DNA of 64,000 nt from Bacteroidia bacterium. GTDB taxonomy: Bacteria > Bacteroidota > Bacteroidia > Bacteroidales > Prolixibacteraceae. The notes below the pieces were generated by a model. The model was not told the origin of the DNA and did no database searches. It saw nothing but the letters and a program-made list of their open reading frames with translations. The translations under genes and the position numbers were made by a program. The stretch's first letter is position 1; each line of letters starts with the position of its first letter. Of the stretch, positions 26,295 to 34,466 are shown one piece after another. The stretch is taken from the NCBI GenBank assembly GCA_025358025.1, contig JANYKW010000008.1, positions 1 to 64,000 of the forward strand, read 5' to 3'.

Positions 26295-27728
26295 TTATTT
26301 GTTCGACCAGGCTGTTTTTAGGTTATATGCTTCAAGTGATTCGAGATAAAGTTCCCCTCCCTGGGTATAGAGAAGCAGATCATCTTCTCCCTTAACAGGA
26401 GAGAAACAGGTGCTGATTCCAAGTTCTCCATGGTTTGCAAATATTTCAATCGAAGACCGGTCAATCAATAATTCCATTTCAATTTTCCCATCTATGGGTT
26501 CCAGAGGCATTTTAATCCCGTTTACTTCCAATATTTTTTTAGCTGTATCGTACTTGATATCAGTTCCTTCTGATTTTTTTCCTGTTCGGATGATGAATCC
26601 AAAACTGTCTGAAGTTTTGGGCAGAAATACCGCTTTAATGAAAACAGCATCGCCTTTCATTCCACCGACAAGACTTCCCTTCAGTCCCGGTATGAAATTT
26701 TTATCTTTCCTTTTTATCTCTTTATCATACAGGGAGGATATATTTTCAATCGGTTTCCTGCATAAAACAATGCCTTTTTTAGTTGTGCGCAGCGATAATT
26801 CTGTCGGAAAAGTCATCTGACCATTGAATGTCATATCAGGGAACTCGCCGCCTCTCATCCAGGCAATCTGGATTACTTTTCCATCTGGTGAATTAGAAAG
26901 GGATTGAGCAGCATAGAAATTCTTGCCTGAATCAAGTTTAAGCATGGCTGTTTCTGATTTGAACGACAAGCCATCAAAAGAACCAATCATGTAGTTGCCT
27001 TCACCGCTTAATACGACCCATTTCTTTTCAGGGGTACTTCCCTCCAATGCCGCTTCAAAAATGTCGGGACACTCTCCGAAACCTTCCAAATGACTGCTGA
27101 ATTTCCAATGCAGCAAATCTGATGAGTTGTAAAAGGAAATTCCGGGTGTTTTTGTCACATCACCAGAACTTTGGAAAAGGGCCAGAATCCATTTTTCTGA
27201 TTGGATATGATAAAATACTTTGGGATCGCGGGCATCTCCTTCAGAAACAGTAATGAGTGGGTTTTTATCATATTTGGTCCAGGTTACTCCTTTGTCGTTA
27301 CTATATGCCAGATTTTGATTCCCTTTATTGTCGGAATAAAAAATGAGCATTGGTTTCTCATCCTTTTGCTGTAATCCGGATAGATTCATCGAATCAATTA
27401 CAGCACTACCTGCGGTGGGAGGAGAAGAGATCAGACTTTTTCCCTTTTCGTCGGGTGTAAAAGCAATCGGTAAATGTTTCCAGTGAACAAGATCTTTACT
27501 GACCGCATGTCCAAGCTGGTCGCTGAATATCTTGTCGCTGACCGAAATATTGTGGTAGAAAAGATGGTACTCACTTTTGTAATAGACAAATCCATTGGGT
27601 TCAAAGAGCCAGTTCTTCTCTGGAGAAAAATGATACTGAGGCCGGTATAATTCGTCGTAATATTTTTTGTCTGACTTTGCTGACGGGAGTATAATAAGCG
27701 TTAAGAGAACAAATATTAAGTACTTCAT
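26295..27728 (-). CDS. GH32-like fructan hydrolase with Glu at the nucleophile position
   Basis: The 477-residue exported protein has a signal peptide (MKYLIFVLLTLIILPSAKS), a five-bladed GH32 propeller to about residue 330 and a C-terminal beta-sandwich. The transition-state motif RDP (167-169) and the acid/base EC motif (E219-C220 in GFGECPDIFE) are present. The first motif, normally WMNDPNG, reads NWLFEPNG, putting Glu43 where the catalytic Asp nucleophile should be (codon 27600-27602). HAVSKDLVHWKHLPIAF is also typical. It may be an inactive or altered levanase/sucrose hydrolase. It stands alone, without a fructokinase or SusCD beside it, behind its own promoter. Confidence 0.85.
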   Translation of the reverse strand: MKYLIFVLLTLIILPSAKSDKKYYDELYRPQYHFSPEKNWLFEPNGFVYYKSEYHLFYHNISVSDKIFSDQLGHAVSKDLVHWKHLPIAFTPDEKGKSLISSPPTAGSAVIDSMNLSGLQQKDEKPMLIFYSDNKGNQNLAYSNDKGVTWTKYDKNPLITVSEGDARDPKVFYHIQSEKWILALFQSSGDVTKTPGISFYNSSDLLHWKFSSHLEGFGECPDIFEAALEGSTPEKKWVVLSGEGNYMIGSFDGLSFKSETAMLKLDSGKNFYAAQSLSNSPDGKVIQIAWMRGGEFPDMTFNGQMTFPTELSLRTTKKGIVLCRKPIENISSLYDKEIKRKDKNFIPGLKGSLVGGMKGDAVFIKAVFLPKTSDSFGFIIRTGKKSEGTDIKYDTAKKILEVNGIKMPLEPIDGKIEMELLIDRSSIEIFANHGELGISTCFSPVKGEDDLLLYTQGGELYLESLEAYNLKTAWSNK

Positions 27729-27772
27729 AATTCAGGAAGTTATGATTTATTCACATTCATTAAGGAATTTTT

Positions 27773-27804
27773 CAAATATACGTTTTATACGAAAACATTA
27801 TCAA
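27773..27804 (-). promoter_or_regulatory. promoter of the GH32-like gene
   Basis: On the minus strand TTG at 27804-27802 and TATATTTG at 27780-27773 are separated by 21 bp, an exact -7 box at normal spacing, 45 bp before the start codon. Confidence 0.55.
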
Positions 27805-27857
27805 GGGGAAAGAGTAATATATAACAGCAGATAAAATCTTACTTTTGACCCCACAGG

Positions 27858-27923
27858 AAGTGAGCTAAAGTGCCTAAAGTGAACTAAAATAAAAGGCCAT
27901 GAACTTTTGTTCACTTTGGGCAC
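27858..27923. repeat. second CTAAAGTGAA-type inverted repeat, upstream of the U32 gene
   Basis: Units GAGCTAAAG, TGCCTAAAG and TGAACTAAAA run from 27858 to 27890, and the stretch 27901-27923 is their imperfect reverse complement. GTGCCTAAAGTGAACTAAAA (27870-27889) pairs with 27902-27923 at nearly every position. The unit is the same as in the array at 20653-20773. The right arm ends about 18 bp before the U32 start codon. Confidence 0.7.
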
Positions 27924-27941
27924 ATATTAATCAAAGGAAGA

Positions 27942-29195
27942 ATGACCAATAAAATCGAAATAATGGCCCCGGTGGGTTCATATGAATCATTGATGGCAGC
28001 CATCCAGGCGGGAGCCGGTTCCGTATACTTTGGGGTGGAGCACCTCAACATGCGGGCCAGATCAGCCAATAATTTCACGCTGGAAGACCTGAGGGAGATT
28101 GCCCGCAGAGCAGGAGAAGCGGGAGTTAAGACTTATCTGACCGTTAATACAGTCGTCTTCGATGAAGAAACAGAGATGCTGAAGCGGATTATTAGCGCCG
28201 CCAAAGAAGCAGGAGTCTCCGCTGTTATCGCTTCAGATCTGGCGGTTATTCAGACCTGTCGGGCCATCGGGATGGAGGTTCATATTTCCACTCAGCTGAA
28301 TATCACCAATTACGAAACTATTCAATTTTATTCCCAGTTTGCCGATGTGATGGTTCTGGCCAGAGAAATGAATATTGGAAGGGTTTGGGAGATCTCCAAT
28401 AAGATCAAAGCCAATGATCTGCGTGGTCCGGGCGGTGAGTTAATCCGGCTTGAGATGTTCGTGCATGGGGCATTATGTATGGCCACCTCCGGCAAATGCT
28501 ATCTTTCCCTGCATGAGATGAATTCATCTGCCAACCGGGGATCCTGCATGCAGAGTTGCAGACGGGCATACACAGTCACAGATAAGGAAACAGGGGCAGA
28601 ACTCGAGATTGACAACGAATATATCATGTCACCCAAAGACTTGAAAACCATACATTTTCTAAACAAGATACTGGATGCAGGCGTATCTGTATTGAAAATT
28701 GAAGGACGTGCAAGGAGTGCAGATTATGTGAAATGTGTTGTAGAATGCTACCGTGAAGCTGCAGATGCATATATTGAGGGGACTTTCACTCCGGAAAAAA
28801 TTGCCGGATGGGATAGCAGGCTTGCAACAGTTTTCAACAGGGGATTTTGGGATGGGTACTACCTTGGTCAGCGTTTGGGTGAATGGAGCGGGAATTACGG
28901 TTCACTGGCCACCAAAAGAAGGGTCTATCTTGGTAAGGTCACGAATTACTTTACCAGATTAAGTGTTGGCGAGATTAAGCTTGAAACAGGTTCTTTGAAA
29001 CCAGGGGATGAAATAATGATTACCGGACCGAGCAGCGGAGTGATGCAGACAGTAGTCGAAGAGGTGAGGGTTGAACTGCAGCCGGTCGATGAAGCTCCGA
29101 AAGGATCTTATTGCTCAGTTACAGTTCCGTTGAAAGTAAGGCGATCTGATAAAGTATATAAAATTGTTGATGCCTCACAGGTAAAATCTCAATAG
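27942..29195 (+). CDS. peptidase U32 family protein (TrhP/RlhA-like)
   Basis: The 417-residue protein opens with APVGSYESLMAAIQAGAGSV and continues with YFGVEHLNMRARS, VHISTQLNITN and the conserved cysteine cluster region HGALCMATSGKCYLS followed by NRGSCMQSCRR. These are the U32 hallmarks. Despite the peptidase name, well-studied members (TrhP, RlhA, UbiU/V) are Fe-S proteins that hydroxylate tRNA, rRNA or quinone precursors; the single-domain form with a C-terminal beta-barrel here is closest to TrhP-type proteins for tRNA U34 hydroxylation. The exact substrate is not settled. Its leader contains the second repeat array. Confidence 0.87.
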   Translation: MTNKIEIMAPVGSYESLMAAIQAGAGSVYFGVEHLNMRARSANNFTLEDLREIARRAGEAGVKTYLTVNTVVFDEETEMLKRIISAAKEAGVSAVIASDLAVIQTCRAIGMEVHISTQLNITNYETIQFYSQFADVMVLAREMNIGRVWEISNKIKANDLRGPGGELIRLEMFVHGALCMATSGKCYLSLHEMNSSANRGSCMQSCRRAYTVTDKETGAELEIDNEYIMSPKDLKTIHFLNKILDAGVSVLKIEGRARSADYVKCVVECYREAADAYIEGTFTPEKIAGWDSRLATVFNRGFWDGYYLGQRLGEWSGNYGSLATKRRVYLGKVTNYFTRLSVGEIKLETGSLKPGDEIMITGPSSGVMQTVVEEVRVELQPVDEAPKGSYCSVTVPLKVRRSDKVYKIVDASQVKSQ

Positions 29196-29286
29196 GTAGC
29201 TTCCCGGAAGTTTTGGGAATATTTGTCATAAGCCGGACTATTCCTCGTTAAAATGCTATTTTTACGATGGATATATAGGATCGATT

Positions 29287-32022
29287 ATGGCGAAACGACT
29301 GTTTATTGTAATTACTGTCCTTCTGATTGCCGGGCTTGCAGCGGGATGGTATTTCTTTGCCAAAGAATCGAGGTATTTAGGTACTTCTCCACTTAAAGCG
29401 GTACCGGTACAAACTTCTATTTTTATTAGGATCGGAAATCTGGGTGCATTTGCCGAAAAATCAGTCAAAAATAGCTGTTGGCAAAACGCACGTATTTTTA
29501 GCAAAATATCGGAATTGTATGGTGATTTAGCGTTGGTAGATTCTTTGATGCTTTGTAACAAAGAATATGAAAACGTGCTTATACACAGAGAGTTATTTGT
29601 AGTACCTACGGAAGATTCCAGACTTTATCTGCTTAAGATTGGCAGCATCACGGAAAAAAACAGCATCAATTCATTGATCAGGGACTTCTTTCTCTCCAAA
29701 AATATTGTCGCAACGACCGAAAAGTATAAAGATGCCACTTTGCAACAATATGAAATAGTAAGGAATAATGAATCCAGGAGGATTTTGATTACTTTTTACA
29801 GAGGGCTTCTGATGGTTGGTGATGCGTGGTCTCATCTGATAACAGCCATTGACCAGATGGATCAGCCTTCACTTCTTGAAGATTCAGACTATCTCCGTAT
29901 CAATAAGAATACTGCGGAAAACACGGATCTCAATATTTTCATCAACCACAAAACTCTTCCGGTATTCTTAAACCGCTTTTGTACAGATTCTCTGGCCAGA
30001 GGTATCCTTTTGCCAAATTATGCTAAATGGACTGAGATTGATGTCTCCCTGAAGGATAGTCAATTGTTGGTCAATGGTTTTTCAGTTACAGATACTACGA
30101 TTGCATGTTATCTGGATGTTTTTCGCCATCAAAAACCACTTGTGGGTTCAATTATACGGAGTATGCCGTCAACCACAACCTTTTTTATGGCTCAAAATCT
30201 TTCAAAGCCGGTTCAGTATTTTGAAGATTATGTCTCCTACCTTCGCATAAATGATAAAATTAATAGTTACAACGATCAGATTTCAACTGTTTCCAAAGAA
30301 CTGAATCTAAATATCGGTCAATATTTGAATGGCTACTGGACAGGTGAAGCAGCAACCGTCTTCACTAACCAGAATATGTCAGACAGATCAGACAATCGAT
30401 TTTTCCTTATGAAGGTGGTCTCCAAAGGCAGTGATCCGCTGGTGATGGCAATAAAAAAGTGGTCGACCGACCACAAAATGAATGAGCTGGATGATGAATT
30501 ATCTGATTCCGACAGAGACAATTTCTGGAGAGTGCCCACAGATTATTTTGGCAGGTTGATCGGAGATTTTTATTTTGGCTCAGTAGAAACTAAATGGATG
30601 ACGGTTGGTGAAGGATTTATTTTGATGGGATCAACACCCGGATCACTTAAAAGATACCTGAATTTGCTTAGAAACAGAGAACTTTTGCAGGAAAATCCAT
30701 CATACATGAAATCCTCCTCCGGATTGGCCCGATCTTCCAACTTTTATATGTGGTGTTCTCCCGGGCAGTCCTTGCCATTTTTCGAATCTTTGATCAAACC
30801 AATGCTTTATCGGCCATTAAATGAGCATATTAATGCCCTTAAAAAGTTTGAGAACTTCTCATGGCAATGGGGTTACGAAAATGGTGTTATTTACAATACA
30901 GCTTCGCTTAAAGTTAATCCGGATGCCAACCAGAATGAGATTCCATTCTGGCATTATCCGCTCAGAACGAAAATAAGAGATCATCCGGTTTTTGTTTCAT
31001 ATTCCAAAAAAAATAACCTGAGAGAGCTTGTATTTCAGGATTTTGACAATTACCTGATTGACCTCGACAAGGATGGTACAGAACGCTGGAAGATCCGCCT
31101 GGAAGGAGCAATCATGGGGCAAATTAAGGTAATTGAAACCAATAAAAGGGATGAATTTCACCTTTTATTTAATACCAGGCTTGCTATTCACCGGATAGAC
31201 AGGAATGGAGATGAAGTAAAGTCTTTTCCGGTACGCCTAAAATCTGCTGCTACCAATGAAGTCGCAGTATTTGATTACGATGGAAAGAAAGATTACAGGT
31301 ACATTGTCGCCTGCAGTGATCACAAGATTTACAATTTTGATAAATCAGGGAAGATAATTTCAGGATGGCAACCAAAAGCTGTCCAGGGTGTCGCCGGGTT
31401 TGCTGCCCATCATTACCGGATTGGAGCCAAAGATTATATTGTATTGTCTGATCAGTTGCATACCTATATTCTTGACAGGCAAGGGAAGGAGCGAATCAAA
31501 ATAAAGGATGAATTTGTTCGTTCAAGGAACGATATCAGCCTGATCAAAACAAATGAAGGTCGAAACTGGATGGTCTCAAGCGATGATCGGGGAAAAATCA
31601 GGCTTCTTGGTTTTGATGGATCGACAAAAAAAATTACAGCCGGGAATTTTTCATCTGATCACTATTTTCTTCCTGTCGACTTCTCCGGGGACGGCAACAT
31701 CAATTTCCTGTTCGTCGACAGGCAAAAGCTCAGTCTGTATGATTTTTCAGGTAAAATATTATTTTCAAATGAACTGAATATTTCTGTTGACCAGAAGCCA
31801 AAGTTGTTTCAAATAGGAGATGAAAAATTTATTGAATTGAATTCAGCAACTGAGAACCTGACGATCCTGATAAAAAAAGATGGCTCAATATTTGATAGGT
31901 TTATACCCGGAAAATTCTGTTTGCCGGCTATCGGAACTTTCGATGCCAGCAATAGTATTATAAATAAGCTGGGATGTACCCCGGATGGATTTTTATCGAA
32001 CTTTCAAATGATCATAAAATGA
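29287..32022 (+). CDS. large membrane-anchored protein of unknown function
   Basis: The protein is 911 residues with one N-terminal hydrophobic helix (about 5-24, FIVITVLLIAGLAAGWYFF), so most of it is periplasmic. I recognise no catalytic family; the N-terminal ~550 residues resemble large DUF3352-type proteins only loosely. Residues from about 570 contain repeated strand-turn units such as YLIDLDKDGTERWKI, YNFDKSGKIISGW, YILDRQGKERIKI and SLYDFSGKILFS, which look like a beta-propeller. The next gene, a lipoprotein, starts inside its stop codon (ATGA), and an outer-membrane barrel follows. The three probably form one envelope module. Confidence 0.6.
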   Translation: MAKRLFIVITVLLIAGLAAGWYFFAKESRYLGTSPLKAVPVQTSIFIRIGNLGAFAEKSVKNSCWQNARIFSKISELYGDLALVDSLMLCNKEYENVLIHRELFVVPTEDSRLYLLKIGSITEKNSINSLIRDFFLSKNIVATTEKYKDATLQQYEIVRNNESRRILITFYRGLLMVGDAWSHLITAIDQMDQPSLLEDSDYLRINKNTAENTDLNIFINHKTLPVFLNRFCTDSLARGILLPNYAKWTEIDVSLKDSQLLVNGFSVTDTTIACYLDVFRHQKPLVGSIIRSMPSTTTFFMAQNLSKPVQYFEDYVSYLRINDKINSYNDQISTVSKELNLNIGQYLNGYWTGEAATVFTNQNMSDRSDNRFFLMKVVSKGSDPLVMAIKKWSTDHKMNELDDELSDSDRDNFWRVPTDYFGRLIGDFYFGSVETKWMTVGEGFILMGSTPGSLKRYLNLLRNRELLQENPSYMKSSSGLARSSNFYMWCSPGQSLPFFESLIKPMLYRPLNEHINALKKFENFSWQWGYENGVIYNTASLKVNPDANQNEIPFWHYPLRTKIRDHPVFVSYSKKNNLRELVFQDFDNYLIDLDKDGTERWKIRLEGAIMGQIKVIETNKRDEFHLLFNTRLAIHRIDRNGDEVKSFPVRLKSAATNEVAVFDYDGKKDYRYIVACSDHKIYNFDKSGKIISGWQPKAVQGVAGFAAHHYRIGAKDYIVLSDQLHTYILDRQGKERIKIKDEFVRSRNDISLIKTNEGRNWMVSSDDRGKIRLLGFDGSTKKITAGNFSSDHYFLPVDFSGDGNINFLFVDRQKLSLYDFSGKILFSNELNISVDQKPKLFQIGDEKFIELNSATENLTILIKKDGSIFDRFIPGKFCLPAIGTFDASNSIINKLGCTPDGFLSNFQMIIK

Positions 32023-32624
32023 GCAAGTTTATATTATTCTGGTTTTTTGGGGCGCTGCTATTCTCTCTTAATTCCTGCAATTTGTCAGATTTTGAAACGA
32101 GCAGATTAACTGAACCTACTGATCTGAAACCAGTAGTCTACCTTCCTGTTGCTTACGGAACATACCCTGTAAAGGATTTTGCAACTATCCCGCAGACCGG
32201 TAATGCTGTTGTACTTCAGCCGCAAATTAATTTTGACCTGTTTCCAATTCCTTACGATCTGAAAGGGATGAATTTTAGTACCCTGGCAATTGATACCATG
32301 GTTGTCATTGTAAAAACTGTCAATGAGACTCCCATGAAACTTCAGTATAAGTTATCTTTTACGGGCACCATGATGGATTCAGGTACTTTGAAAGGTGCAA
32401 AACTCAATTCGAATGGGGATGTTCTGGAAGCAGCCAGGGATTCGCTCGAATTTGGACTGAATGCTGCTGAGATAAAGATGCTTGGTACTGCTCCAATCCT
32501 TGGCTTATCCATCTCACTTTTTCAGCCAGATACAGGTTCTGTTATTGCCAATGTTCTGAAAAGTTCGCAGGTCATTTTTAAAATTGGGTTTCGTGCACCC
32601 GTTAACCTGGTAAAGATTAAATAA
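32019..32624 (+). CDS. lipoprotein of unknown function
   Basis: The start ATG at 32019 overlaps the previous stop by 4 bp and gives 201 residues beginning MSKFILFWFFGALLFSLNSC, a lipoprotein signal with Cys at 20. An upstream in-frame start at 31974 lies within the previous gene and would hide the signal, so it is rejected. The mature part is beta-rich with no family I can name. The following gene starts on the last base of its stop codon (TAATG), so all three genes are translationally coupled. Confidence 0.7.
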   Translation: MSKFILFWFFGALLFSLNSCNLSDFETSRLTEPTDLKPVVYLPVAYGTYPVKDFATIPQTGNAVVLQPQINFDLFPIPYDLKGMNFSTLAIDTMVVIVKTVNETPMKLQYKLSFTGTMMDSGTLKGAKLNSNGDVLEAARDSLEFGLNAAEIKMLGTAPILGLSISLFQPDTGSVIANVLKSSQVIFKIGFRAPVNLVKIK

Positions 32625-34075
32625 TGAAGGGTTTATCATTTTTTCTCCTGGTGTTTTTGTATTTTCTATCAGGTACCAACCAATTATGTGCACAACCCAA
32701 CACCCTCTATTTTCTGAAAGGCGTTCCGCAGACCAAAGACCTTAATCCAGCAAGGCCTGGTATTGAAAGAGGCTTTTACATAAGCATGCCCCTTTTCTCG
32801 AAGCTGGATCTCTCGGCAAACACAAATAATTGGAGCTACAATGATCTGATCCATCAGGGTAGCGGGTCACTGTCTGACTCTCTTGTTTGGGATTTTAAAA
32901 AATACCTCTCTGTACTTGACAAGAACAATTTCTTGATGGAGTCGGCTGCCTGGACGCTTATAGAATGTGGCTGGAAAAAAGAGCGTAATTTCTTTGCTTT
33001 TTCCTGGACTGAACGTGAATTTTCCGAACCTTTTTTTACCAAAAGTCTGGCGAACCTAATTTATTATGGTAATGCCCCTTATGTTGGAACGACCTACCAT
33101 ACGGGATATTTTGGTGTTGCTGCACAGCATTACCGCGAATTTACTTTCAATTTTGCCCGGGAGATAAACAAGAAGATGAGTGTTGGTTTTGCAGGTAAAT
33201 TGCTTTTCGGAATGTCAGCAGTTAAAACATCCGGGCTGAATGTGGTTGCCGGGATGCCTGCCAGTGGAGATATGATTGATTTGGGGGCTACCGGGAAAGC
33301 ATTTATCAGTGCTCCGGTTGACATACAGATCACAAATAGCAATCGATTTAGTGCCAAAAGCTATTATGACCGGAGGAGCTATCTAACCAATTTTGGAAAT
33401 CCCGGATTTGCTGTTGATCTGGGATTTACGAACAAAATCAGCAAACAGTTGGAGCTTTCCATTAGTCTTATTGATTTTGGATTTATCTCCTGGAAAACTG
33501 ATCTCTCATCCTTTTCTGAAAATGGTAAATTTCTTTACCGTGGGATCAATCTGGATGATCCGCTCAATACCCCACCAACAACTACTAATATTCATAATCT
33601 GTTCACTTTACTGAGCGACAGCCTGGCAGTTGCTTTCCATCCGGACAGTACAACTACCTCCTTTACAACACTACTACCTGTAAAGATGTATATTGCAGGG
33701 GAATACCGGCTCAACGACGAGGTAACACTTGGTGGTGTAGCCCGTATCAGGGTGTTTAATAACATGATACATACCTCTTTCACTGCTTCTGCTAATGCTG
33801 CATTCTCCAAAAAATTCTCCCTGTCAGCCAGTTATTCTGTGATGGAATCTACTTTTGATAACCTTGGTTTGGCTGCTGCTTACCGGATTGGACCTGTTCA
33901 GCTTTATGCCGCCTCAGACAACGTATTTTCTTTCTTTCAGCCAGCTTCAGCCCGTAACATGAATTTAAGAGTAGGAATCAATCTGATATTTCAGGATGAA
34001 GCCAAGCAACGGAAAGGTGTTTACAACCGGCGTCCGGTGAGATCTGCTCCAGGATGTCCGCTTGAAAAGGATTGA
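32624..34075 (+). CDS. DUF5723 family outer-membrane beta-barrel protein
   Basis: The 483-residue protein has a signal peptide ending at LCAQ, then NTLYFLKGVPQTKDLNPARP, the conserved entry of the DUF5723/PorP-like barrel family of Bacteroidota. Alternating hydrophobic strands with aromatic girdle residues continue to the C-terminus (MNLRVGINLIFQDE). Function is unknown. The 1-bp TAATG overlap with the lipoprotein gene and the 911-residue protein before it suggest a cotranslated outer-membrane complex. The last codons end just before a promoter for the DUF4834 gene. Confidence 0.78.
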   Translation: MKGLSFFLLVFLYFLSGTNQLCAQPNTLYFLKGVPQTKDLNPARPGIERGFYISMPLFSKLDLSANTNNWSYNDLIHQGSGSLSDSLVWDFKKYLSVLDKNNFLMESAAWTLIECGWKKERNFFAFSWTEREFSEPFFTKSLANLIYYGNAPYVGTTYHTGYFGVAAQHYREFTFNFAREINKKMSVGFAGKLLFGMSAVKTSGLNVVAGMPASGDMIDLGATGKAFISAPVDIQITNSNRFSAKSYYDRRSYLTNFGNPGFAVDLGFTNKISKQLELSISLIDFGFISWKTDLSSFSENGKFLYRGINLDDPLNTPPTTTNIHNLFTLLSDSLAVAFHPDSTTTSFTTLLPVKMYIAGEYRLNDEVTLGGVARIRVFNNMIHTSFTASANAAFSKKFSLSASYSVMESTFDNLGLAAAYRIGPVQLYAASDNVFSFFQPASARNMNLRVGINLIFQDEAKQRKGVYNRRPVRSAPGCPLEKD

Positions 34076-34100
34076 CCTCAAATAAAATTTACTATTTTTG
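34072..34100 (+). promoter_or_regulatory. promoter of the DUF4834 gene
   Basis: TTG at 34072-34074 and TATTTTTG at 34093-34100, separated by 18 bp, are an exact Bacteroidota promoter pair. It lies 25 bp before the DUF4834 start and overlaps the stop codon region of the upstream gene. Confidence 0.6.
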
Positions 34101-34125
34101 TGCGCTGTTGAAATTTTGTTAAAGT

Positions 34126-34407
34126 ATGACCCTATTTATCATTTTAAATATAGTAACCTTTTTCGATACGCTTTTTATACTTCTCCTGGTATACTACGGA
34201 ATTAAATTTTTCTTTCGGTATTTTGGTCCAAGGGTTGTAGAAAAAGCAGCCGATAAAATTTACAGGGACATGAAAGCTCAGGAAGAAGCGAGGAGAAGAC
34301 CTGCATCCTCTTCGCCAGGAAAAGTAACCGTAGAGCGAACAGATCGAAAAGACAAAATTTCCCGGAGGGAGGATGGTGAATACGTCGACTTTGAAGAGAT
34401 AAAGTGA
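34126..34407 (+). CDS. DUF4834 family small membrane protein
   Basis: The 93-residue protein has one long hydrophobic segment (about residues 3-30) followed by FFRYFGPRVVEKAADKIYRD and a polar, lysine/arginine-rich tail ending YVDFEEIK. This is the layout of DUF4834 proteins, which are restricted to Bacteroidota and have no known role. It has its own promoter and lies 59 bp before glyS, so it may be cotranscribed with it. Confidence 0.75.
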   Translation: MTLFIILNIVTFFDTLFILLLVYYGIKFFFRYFGPRVVEKAADKIYRDMKAQEEARRRPASSSPGKVTVERTDRKDKISRREDGEYVDFEEIK

Positions 34408-34466
34408 TTATTCTGCTTCCCACAGATAATTTTTCAGGCTAAATATTTATTACAATAAACCACAAA

